Shown here: positions 1-5,201 of the stretch, piece after piece
Position numbering within the stretch: position 1 is the stretch's first letter
Layout: every line of letters begins with the position of its first letter
NCBI GenBank assembly: GCA_937976315.1
Contig: CALJRR010000091.1
Span: forward strand, 1-8,434
Source of the DNA: an uncultured Candidatus Saccharibacteria bacterium
GTDB lineage: Bacteria > Patescibacteriota > Saccharimonadia > Saccharimonadales > Saccharimonadaceae
Reading direction: 5' to 3'
Length of the DNA: 8,434 bases
The notes under the pieces: generated by a model
Databases searched by the model: none
The model's input: only the letters and a program-made list of their open reading frames with translations
Told to the model about the DNA's origin: nothing
Position numbers and translations under genes: made by a program

Positions 1-2
1 GC

Positions 3-1022
3 GGATACAAAGTCACCTCAAAGACACCAACTCAAACGCAAACTACCAGAGCTCTAAGAAACATCTTCCCAGCCGATATGCCAGACTGTGATGTTGTACT
101 GCTAGGATATGTCGAAGCATTTGTCCCGGGTGCTGGAGAATGGCAAGGCAATGATGACATCAAGTGGAAGCTAGAAATGATTAACGGGCAAAAAGTTGTT
201 TTTGTTGGAGTAGCGTTTAGCTATTGGGGTAATATTATTTATTCTGTCGTCGAAATGCTAGCAAAATACTGCTCCACGATTATTTATGCGGGTAAACTTG
301 GTTCGCTTTCATCATCCGATATTCCTAATGCGACTATAGCGACAGGTGACTCATCATACGTAGACGGTTCGCTTATAACTTGGAATAATATTTTCAAGAA
401 ATCCCCGCTTACTGTAGAGGGTGCGCATTATACGCTACCATCTGTACTTGACGAAACTGCAAAATGGTATAATGAGTCTAAGGATAAATACCGCTTCGTA
501 GATCCTGAAATAGGATGGGCGGCGAAAGCTGCAAATGACTTTGGCTTAGCATTTAGCTACCTTCACCTGGTAACCGACAATCTGTCTGGATTGTTTAGCG
601 AGAACTTAACGACAGAACGCGAGAGCGCTGTACTCAAAAAGCGCCTACAATACGTGAGTATCATGCGCGCGATATTGTGGCATAGAATAGGCGCAGAACA
701 AAGCGTATCTCTATTCTCGGAAGTATTAAAAGCGCAACAGTCCCGAGTCGATAAGGGTTATATGGAACCTCTCGAGAGAAACTGGAAAGCCTGCCTAGCA
801 TTCGCTTATCACACCCAAGAGGAAGCTTGGGAAGTTGTCCGAGAACTGCCGCGCCGCCAATGGAAAGAACAAAAAGTCAATCCAGAAGCACTACTGTCCG
901 AAATCGTCGATACGCAAATCCAATTGCTAACAACCCTGGCCTATGCAGGCTTCGACGAGCAAGACCTGATAGAAGGCGTCATCAAAAAACTGCACGCCAA
1001 CCGCCCTGATTGGAAGAAATAG
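3..1022 (+). CDS. Nucleoside-phosphorylase-like / all-alpha NTP-pyrophosphatase fusion protein (5' truncated by window)
   Basis: The frame is open from the window edge to the TAG at 1020. The ATG at 78 has no Shine-Dalgarno and lies inside coding-like sequence, so the true start is probably upstream of the window. Residue numbers below count from that ATG. Residues 39-171 resemble the PNP/UDP phosphorylase family: a Gly-containing strand (VVFVGVAF, 40-47), IIYAGKLGSL (68-77), a GD turn (90-91) and FVDPEIGWAAKAANDFG (140-156) running into LVTDN, like the family's D-M-E...A...SDN signature. Residues about 205-314 resemble MazG/dimeric dUTPase-like NTP pyrophosphatases: E249-x-x-E252, RELPRRQWK (255-263), E275-x-x-D278 and a K...N-R-P-D-W tail, matching the EXXE...EXXD metal-binding pattern. 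The family role would be hydrolysis of (d)NTPs plus base/nucleoside handling; substrate is unknown. Both domain calls rest on motif recognition; the C-terminal one is the firmer. Confidence 0.6.
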   Translation, partial: GYKVTSKTPTQTQTTRALRNIFPADMPDCDVVLLGYVEAFVPGAGEWQGNDDIKWKLEMINGQKVVFVGVAFSYWGNIIYSVVEMLAKYCSTIIYAGKLGSLSSSDIPNATIATGDSSYVDGSLITWNNIFKKSPLTVEGAHYTLPSVLDETAKWYNESKDKYRFVDPEIGWAAKAANDFGLAFSYLHLVTDNLSGLFSENLTTERESAVLKKRLQYVSIMRAILWHRIGAEQSVSLFSEVLKAQQSRVDKGYMEPLERNWKACLAFAYHTQEEAWEVVRELPRRQWKEQKVNPEALLSEIVDTQIQLLTTLAYAGFDEQDLIEGVIKKLHANRPDWKK

Positions 1023-1031
1023 AATAACTAA

Positions 1032-1068
1032 GCCGCTCCGACAGAACACGGAGCGGTCTGGTGTTTTA
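1032..1068 (+). terminator. Hairpin terminator after the phosphorylase/NTP-PPase gene
   Basis: Ten bases after the stop codon, an 8-bp perfect stem (1033-1040 with 1049-1056, CCGCTCCG/CGGAGCGG) encloses an 8-nt loop. A further G-T pair is possible at 1032/1057. The tract after it is only modestly T-rich (GTGTTTTA), so termination may be incomplete. A second, weaker hairpin (CCCC at 1081-1084 with GGGG at 1098-1101), followed by TATCTTTCTTT, could back it up. Confidence 0.6.
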
Positions 1069-1214
1069 TGGTTATTTACGCCCCTGGCTTCGGTGCTGGG
1101 GTATCTTTCTTTGATCCGGCATCCTTTTCGAAAGGAACGCGCCGACAAATTATATCCGTTCTATCTGAACATGTATGAAGGAAAAGACGTAAAATTAGAG
1201 GCGAACTAGCTATC

Positions 1215-1676
1215 CTATTTACCTTGCACAGCTAAGATTTGCGTCTGAATTTCATCCAATTGAGCATCATCCATTTTTGGACCGTCAGCAGTGGTCAACC
1301 AACCAGGATATTCCTCATAAAACGCTTGCTCGTGCGACACTGGCGAACCAATTCCCTTTGCCAAATCACCATGAAGCGGCATCAATTTGGCATGCACATG
1401 CGCTACTCCCGTGCCTTCAAAAATCAGCGCCACTCGTGGGGTGTCAAATGCTTTTTCCAAAATACCAGCAACCTTTTTCACTGCCAACATCATCTCAGAA
1501 TACAATTCATCATCCAAAGAAAACACGTAATCGCCCGGATTCTGCTTCGGAATCACCACGGTAAAACCTGGCGTGTTCGGAAACGGTGTTAAAAATGCTA
1601 GGAATTTCTCATCTTCCCAAATCTTCCAAGATTTCATTTTTCCAGATACGATGTCGTCAAAAATTGTGTGATTCAT
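1215..1676 (-). CDS. HIT-family (histidine triad) nucleotide-binding protein, HxHxK variant
   Basis: This 153-aa protein has the HIT fold pattern: an N-terminal FDDIVSG segment, a beta strand GFTVVIPK (37-44), and the active-site strand AHVHAKLMPLHG (92-103). HIT hydrolases and transferases act on nucleoside phosphoramidates or dinucleotides through the middle His of H-x-H-x-H. Here that His is H95; H93 is kept and the third position is K97. The residues after the motif form a C-terminal helical tail. I chose the ATG at 1676 over an upstream in-frame one because AAAGGAG lies 5 nt before it. That Shine-Dalgarno overlaps the stop codon of the reductase gene upstream (stop at 1687-1689), so the two genes are probably co-transcribed and translationally linked. 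The first 10 codons and the Shine-Dalgarno are duplicated at 3165-3207. The substrate cannot be told from sequence. Confidence 0.88.
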   Translation of the reverse strand: MNHTIFDDIVSGKMKSWKIWEDEKFLAFLTPFPNTPGFTVVIPKQNPGDYVFSLDDELYSEMMLAVKKVAGILEKAFDTPRVALIFEGTGVAHVHAKLMPLHGDLAKGIGSPVSHEQAFYEEYPGWLTTADGPKMDDAQLDEIQTQILAVQGK

Positions 1677-1688
1677 AATTACTCCTTT
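1646..1688. repeat. 43-bp direct repeat, copy A (5' end and ribosome binding site of intact HIT gene)
   Basis: This stretch is identical over 43 bases to 3165-3207, in the same orientation, at an offset of exactly 1519 bases. It covers the Shine-Dalgarno, start codon and first ten codons of the intact HIT gene, and stops within the stop codon of the reductase gene. On the other side the identity ends inside codon 11. Confidence 0.95.
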
Positions 1689-3009
1689 ATGCAAATAAAT
1701 CGTTTAATGCCTCACTCACCGTTGGATGAGTGAATATTTGGTCACGCAGCACAGTATATGGCAGGTCATTATCCATTACAGTTTTGATAATATTAATGAC
1801 TTCTGGTGAGTTACGACACAATAAACTAGCACCCAAAATTTGTTCAGTGTTTGCATCAATCACCGCACGCAGCAAGCCTGTTGTAGCATTATCAACATGC
1901 AGGCGTGGAATCGCCATAGCAGGCAGCTCTTTTACGATAATTTCGCACCCCGTCGCACGCGCCTCAGCCTCTGTCATACCCACCCGACCTAGTGGCGTTT
2001 GCATAAAGACCGTGTACGGCAAGGTTTTTTGTTTGGCGCGAGTGTACAGACCGTCACCCAGCAACTGGCTTCTCACAATCCGAAAATCGTCCAGCGACGC
2101 ATAGGTAAATTGTGGCCCGCCCGTTACATCGCCCATTGCCCAAATATGCGACCGACTAGTGCGAAGTGTTTCATCAACCACAATTGCCCCGCGCTCATCC
2201 GTCGCTACACCAGCAGCTGGTAAATTCAAGCTCATCGTTGCCGGGCGACGGCCCGTAGCCATCAAAACCGCATCATAACCAGCATAATCATCATGATTTA
2301 CTGTGCGAATCGTCGCAGTAGACTCACCCTCAATCGCTGTCACATCCACACTAAACACAATCTCAATACCCTGTGCCTGCAATGCTTCAGTAGCAGCCCG
2401 AGCAATTGCTGGATCTTCACGTGCAAGCAGAGCATCGCCCCTCTCAAATACTGTTACTTTTGTACCAAGTTTGGCATAAGTTGAGGCAAATTCTAACCCA
2501 ATATAACCGCCACCAATGATAGCTAGCTGTTTTGGCTGCGTCATTCTATCCAGCAATTCAGTACTGGTATACACAAACGGCTTATCAACACCTGGAATAT
2601 CTTGGATGATTGGTTCCGCACCGGTGTTAATAAAAATCTGTGGTGCACTAACTACTAGCTCGTCGTTACCCGCCACAATCTTCACAGTACGATCATCTAC
2701 GAACGATGCCTCACCCTCAATGACGCTCACTGTTTCACGATCTGCAAGCATGTGATAGTTCTTCTCATTCAACCGCGCTACCACTGTTGTCTTATGTGCC
2801 ATCGCCTCATCAAAACTTTGATGATGTTCGGCTGCATTGACTAGCACCTTAGTAGGAATACAAGCAATATTAATACAGGTGCCGCCATACATCTTTGGCG
2901 ACCGCTCCACTAGCGCTACCTTTTTTCCCGCATTTGCCAGCGCTACCGCCAATGTTTTGCCAGCTTTGCCAAAACCAATGATGAGCGCGTCAAATTGTTG
3001 TGTATCCAT
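1687..3009 (-). CDS. rclA-like: RclA/Har-like flavin-dependent disulfide reductase (pyridine nucleotide-disulfide oxidoreductase family)
   Basis: This 440-aa protein has the whole class I flavin disulfide reductase layout: FAD-binding GFGKAG (12-17); redox-active pair C45/C50 in GGTCINIACIPTK; NAD(P)H-binding GGGYIG (166-171); ATG (251-253); the second FAD motif GDV (293-295); and the C-terminal dimerisation domain ending in HPTVSEALNDL with H428 and E433. The GFGKAGKTLA start, the MYGGTCINI...CIPTK box and the length are as in E. coli RclA and streptococcal Har, which protect against hypochlorous and hypothiocyanous acid (RclA also reduces copper), rather than dihydrolipoamide dehydrogenase. 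The function here is inferred from those relatives. An upstream in-frame extension is rejected because AGGAGGAGG lies a few bases before the ATG at 3009. G+C in 2221-2400 is about 49%, against about 41% in 3241-3420 of the gene upstream, consistent with acquisition. The HIT gene follows 10 nt downstream. Confidence 0.85.
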   Translation of the reverse strand: MDTQQFDALIIGFGKAGKTLAVALANAGKKVALVERSPKMYGGTCINIACIPTKVLVNAAEHHQSFDEAMAHKTTVVARLNEKNYHMLADRETVSVIEGEASFVDDRTVKIVAGNDELVVSAPQIFINTGAEPIIQDIPGVDKPFVYTSTELLDRMTQPKQLAIIGGGYIGLEFASTYAKLGTKVTVFERGDALLAREDPAIARAATEALQAQGIEIVFSVDVTAIEGESTATIRTVNHDDYAGYDAVLMATGRRPATMSLNLPAAGVATDERGAIVVDETLRTSRSHIWAMGDVTGGPQFTYASLDDFRIVRSQLLGDGLYTRAKQKTLPYTVFMQTPLGRVGMTEAEARATGCEIIVKELPAMAIPRLHVDNATTGLLRAVIDANTEQILGASLLCRNSPEVINIIKTVMDNDLPYTVLRDQIFTHPTVSEALNDLFA

Positions 3010-3131
3010 TTTACCTCCTCCTATCTTTTTTAGCGATCTCTCTCGCTGCAACAAATTCTCTATCGGCACACAGAACTGCCTCTTTTATTACAAGTTTTTG
3101 AGCTACTACTATTATCGTGTGTAATAGCTCC

Positions 3132-3164
3132 TTAAAACTGTTCCAAAAAGTCCAACTTACCGCT
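3132..3164 (-). pseudogene. Orphan 3' tail of a second, diverged pheS (10 codons plus stop)
   Basis: Read on the minus strand, this segment encodes SGKLDFLEQF and a stop, the exact C-terminus of the resident PheS. It matches 3863-3895 at 28 of 33 bases. All five differences are at third codon positions and are synonymous (AGC/AGT, GGT/GGC, TTG/TTA, CAG/CAA, stop TAA/TAG). That pattern points to a functional pheS that diverged in another genome, not to local decay of a duplicate. Homology to the resident pheS stops abruptly at 3164/3165, where the HIT fragment begins, and after the stop codon at 3131. Confidence 0.85.
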
Positions 3165-3195
3165 ATACGATGTCGTCAAAAATTGTGTGATTCAT
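3163..3195 (-). pseudogene. Truncated HIT gene: first 10 codons, now ending in a stop
   Basis: An ATG at 3195 starts MNHTIFDDIV, identical to the first ten residues of the intact HIT protein. The next codon is TAG, created at the join with the pheS tail. It keeps its Shine-Dalgarno (AAAGGAG) and a promoter-like box upstream, so an 11-codon reading frame may still be transcribed and translated ahead of the reductase gene. It is best read as a recombination scar; a role as a leader peptide is only a possibility. Confidence 0.85.
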
Positions 3196-3207
3196 AATTA
3201 CTCCTTT
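3165..3207. repeat. 43-bp direct repeat, copy B (HIT 5' fragment)
   Basis: This is the second copy of the repeat at 1646-1688, with no mismatch over 43 bases. It holds the same Shine-Dalgarno, start codon and first ten HIT codons. Its left edge abuts the diverged pheS tail, and its right edge runs into the promoter-bearing spacer after the DUF998-like gene. Confidence 0.95.
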
Positions 3208-3214
3208 TGAAAAA

Positions 3215-3223
3215 ATTATAGCA
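3215..3223 (-). promoter_or_regulatory. Extended -10 promoter upstream of the truncated HIT/reductase unit
   Basis: The minus strand reads TGCTATAAT, a perfect extended -10, 11 nt after the stop-proximal end of the DUF998-like gene is passed and about 20 nt before the truncated HIT start codon. No good -35 is seen, as expected for extended -10 promoters. It is presumably the original promoter of the HIT gene. It now points through the scar into the reductase and intact HIT genes, and may drive them. Confidence 0.55.
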
Positions 3224-3225
3224 TT

Positions 3226-3858
3226 TTATGAAGTTTTCAGGTCGGACAATTTAAGTTCCATTCGACGACAAACCAGAACTAGCCATATCGTCGCAAAAAT
3301 CCCCAATAAAACTTCTACCATCACAAACCAAAATTTGCCCATTGCATAACCTTGCGCCGCTATAATTGCCGCAAAAATCGGAAAACTGAAAGATGAGATT
3401 CGCTCACGATGAGTTAAATAGCTCAAACTCGATGGCAAAAGAAACATCAAAAGCACCATCAATATCACGATGCTGCGCGAGAAAACAAAATGCGCCGCGT
3501 GCATTGTGTCGTTCGGGCAAAGCGCCACTCCTATCATACAAATTGCAAACAATGAAAGTATCCAACCAGATATCCGAGCAGAGCGAATTTGACCAAGTTT
3601 AAGATAACCACGATTCATAAAAAACCCAATCGTCGCCATAATCAAACCAGATAAAAACACTCCCGAATTGAACGAAAATGCAGACAAACGATTCGAGGTG
3701 GTTTCGCCCAATCTGCTCAAGCTCCAGTTCGTCCACCGAGTATCATCAGAAAGCAGTATCGCCACAACCAAACCCACAGCCAAAACGACACCATTAAGAA
3801 TGCAGAGCGCTTGAAGGCGATTCTTGCATAAAAAATCCTTAATCTGTCGAAGTTTCAT
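3226..3858 (-). CDS. DUF998-like six-helix membrane protein of unknown function
   Basis: This 210-aa protein has about six predicted membrane helices (roughly residues 17-37, 59-82, 96-114, 122-148, 157-175 and 177-197) and short basic ends. WTNWSLSRLGE (42-52) followed by a helix starting SFNSGVFLSGL (62-72) resembles the S-x-LG...FN-G pattern of DUF998 membrane proteins, whose function is unknown. Its ATG lies 4 nt after the pheS stop codon and has no Shine-Dalgarno, so it is probably translated by coupling to pheS as the last gene of that operon. This is the position where pheT often sits, but nothing here resembles PheT. Confidence 0.72.
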   Translation of the reverse strand: MKLRQIKDFLCKNRLQALCILNGVVLAVGLVVAILLSDDTRWTNWSLSRLGETTSNRLSAFSFNSGVFLSGLIMATIGFFMNRGYLKLGQIRSARISGWILSLFAICMIGVALCPNDTMHAAHFVFSRSIVILMVLLMFLLPSSLSYLTHRERISSFSFPIFAAIIAAQGYAMGKFWFVMVEVLLGIFATIWLVLVCRRMELKLSDLKTS

Positions 3859-3862
3859 ATTG

Positions 3863-4906
3863 CTAAAATTGTTCTAAAAAGTCCAACTTGCCACTTTCAA
3901 AATGACGAACATCTTCGATTCCATATTTCATCATAACCAAGCGGTCGATTCCGCAGCCAAAAGCAAATCCCGTATATTCATTCGGGTCAATTTGCGCCGC
4001 CCGAAGGACATTCGGATGAATCATTCCGCAGCCCAATAACTCAATCCAACCCTCACCAGAACAAACTTTACATTCAGGATTTTTTCCTTCACAAAACGGA
4101 CAACTTAACGCAAATTCGAAGCTAGGCTCAGTGAACGGAAAGTAAAATGGATTAACGCGAACGTCAAGTTTCTTGCTATAATATTCCTGCAAAAATTCTT
4201 GCAGCGTGGCAATCAAATTGCCAACATTAACTCGGCGTGAAACGTACACACCTTCGACTTGATAAAACGTATGCTCGTGGCGCGCGTCCAAATCTTCGTT
4301 ACGAAAAACGCGATCAGGAACAATAGCGGCAATAGCCTCGCCTTTTTCCAAATTGCCGCGATATTTCGTCAACACGCGATTTTGCATAGTCGACGTATGT
4401 GCCGGCGCAATCAAACGATCGCCATTAGAATCAGTTTCCTCGGTCATAAACGTATCGTAATCGTCGCGCGCTGGATGACCTTTTGGAAAATTCAGGCTCT
4501 CGAACATATGGAATTGATCGTCAATTTCTCTGGACTCTTCCGTGACAAATCCCATGCGATTAAAGATCTCAGAAATGCGCTCAATTTCAGCGCTCAGCGG
4601 ATGAATCGTGCCTTGTTCGCTCGGCAAAAGTTCAGGCTTTGGCGAATTCACGTCCATCGGCGCCGTAACGTCAATCGGTTTCAAGTCAACTTTCTCCAGC
4701 TCTTCCAGCCGCACAGCAATAGCCTGTTCAATCGCCTGCTTCAGCTCGTTAATTCGCTTGCCGAACGGACCACGCTCAACTGGCGGCAATGACTTGATTT
4801 GCTCGTACAATTCCCTAAGTCGTCGATCACGTAAAAACTCACGCGGAGATTTGGATTGCGAAACCGCCAAAACTATTTCTCTTCTCAATTCGTCTAAGTC
4901 AGCCAT
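3863..4906 (-). CDS. pheS: Phenylalanine--tRNA ligase alpha subunit
   Basis: This is a full-length 347-aa class II aminoacyl-tRNA synthetase catalytic subunit, which charges tRNA-Phe as an alpha2-beta2 enzyme with PheT in the cytoplasm. The N-terminal 90 residues form the helical tRNA-binding arm. IHPLSAEIERISEIFNRMGF (101-120) opens the catalytic domain; motif 2 is FRNEDLDARHEHTFYQVEG (201-219); motif 3 is GFAFGCGIDR (313-322). Between PFTEPSFEF and the GWIELLGCGM strand there is a C-x2-C-x6-C-x2-C insert (C269, C272, C279, C282) that looks like a zinc knuckle and is absent from E. coli PheS. The start follows the stop codon of the 78-aa gene by one base (TAAAATG), with AAGGA 7 nt upstream, so the two are coupled. 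pheT is not in this window. The 3' end is duplicated in diverged form at 3132-3164. Confidence 0.97.
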   Translation of the reverse strand: MADLDELRREIVLAVSQSKSPREFLRDRRLRELYEQIKSLPPVERGPFGKRINELKQAIEQAIAVRLEELEKVDLKPIDVTAPMDVNSPKPELLPSEQGTIHPLSAEIERISEIFNRMGFVTEESREIDDQFHMFESLNFPKGHPARDDYDTFMTEETDSNGDRLIAPAHTSTMQNRVLTKYRGNLEKGEAIAAIVPDRVFRNEDLDARHEHTFYQVEGVYVSRRVNVGNLIATLQEFLQEYYSKKLDVRVNPFYFPFTEPSFEFALSCPFCEGKNPECKVCSGEGWIELLGCGMIHPNVLRAAQIDPNEYTGFAFGCGIDRLVMMKYGIEDVRHFESGKLDFLEQF

Positions 4907-4907
4907 T

Positions 4908-5144
4908 TTATCGTCCTTGCATTAAAAACATTACAATCACCGCACCAGCCATAATAGCAATTAAAATCCACGCCCACGCCAAAGTCGTCGTCTGTTTCGT
5001 GCCTTCCAAATATCTTATGTCGTCGACGCCGTCCATAGTTGCCTTTTCTTGCAAACTCGAAGCCTTCGCCTTCTCTCTTAATTCCGCCGCAATTCGCTCT
5101 TGCAATTCACTGCGCTGATCCTGTTGATTTACAAATAATCCCAT
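4908..5144 (-). CDS. Small tail-anchored membrane protein, function unknown
   Basis: This 78-aa protein is not recognised. Residues 8-38 are highly charged and heptad-like, so probably helical and perhaps a short coiled coil. Residues 56-75 form one strongly hydrophobic helix, and only three residues follow it. This gives an N-in cytoplasmic domain anchored by its C-terminus. It is the first gene of an operon with pheS, one base apart, and its promoter's -10 box ends 6 nt before the ATG with no Shine-Dalgarno. Tight coupling to pheS suggests it is a real, expressed gene rather than a chance reading frame; it does not by itself imply a role in tRNA charging. Confidence 0.75.
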   Translation of the reverse strand: MGLFVNQQDQRSELQERIAAELREKAKASSLQEKATMDGVDDIRYLEGTKQTTTLAWAWILIAIMAGAVIVMFLMQGR

Positions 5145-5150
5145 AACTAC

Positions 5151-5159
5151 AGTATAGCA
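5151..5159 (-). promoter_or_regulatory. Extended -10 promoter for the 78-aa gene/pheS operon, predicted leaderless
   Basis: The minus strand reads TGCTATACT. The hexamer ends 6 nt before the ATG at 5144, so initiation 7 nt downstream would fall on the A of the start codon. There is no room for a Shine-Dalgarno. The -35 position at 17-bp spacing (ACGACT) is poor, but the TGn extension can compensate. It is divergent from and adjacent to the aquaporin promoter. Confidence 0.65.
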
Positions 5160-5164
5160 AATTA

Positions 5165-5173
5165 TGTTATAAT
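5165..5173 (+). promoter_or_regulatory. Extended -10 promoter for the aquaporin gene
   Basis: TGTTATAAT is a perfect extended -10, with no convincing -35. Initiation near 5180 would leave a leader of about 20 nt containing the Shine-Dalgarno AAGGAGG at 5191-5197, 4 nt before the ATG. This gene is therefore leadered, unlike the divergent gene beside it. The two -10 boxes lie only 8 bp apart, so polymerase binding at one probably excludes the other. Confidence 0.7.
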
Positions 5174-5201
5174 AGTCGTGATATTACTTTAAGGAGGGAA
5201 T

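Noticed and set aside
1093..1209. A GTG-started open stretch on the plus strand (about 38 codons, ending in a protein-like KLYPFYLNMYEG segment).
   Set aside because: There is no Shine-Dalgarno, promoter or recognisable family, and it lies directly behind a terminator. It could be a remnant of a decayed gene, but nothing in the sequence confirms that.
1730..2755. Several plus-strand open frames opposite the reductase, pheS and rmuC genes.
   Set aside because: They are antisense shadows with no family resemblance, no ribosome binding sites and unlikely amino-acid composition.
3023..3047. Small hairpin AGCGA...TCGCT next to a run of T/A, as a terminator or riboswitch before the reductase.
   Set aside because: On the transcribed minus strand the stem is followed by A, not T, and has only 5 bp. 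No known riboswitch core was recognised.
3010..3069. Upstream start for the reductase, adding 20 residues.
   Set aside because: AGGAGGAGG lies just before the ATG at 3009, and the shorter protein matches RclA/Har in length and N-terminus. The extra residues do not fit the FAD fold.
1646..3207. A composite transposon or integron-like element bounded by the 43-bp direct repeats.
   Set aside because: No transposase, integrase, terminal inverted repeats or target duplication is present. The repeat is the coding 5' end of HIT, and the pheS tail at one side explains it better as recombination.
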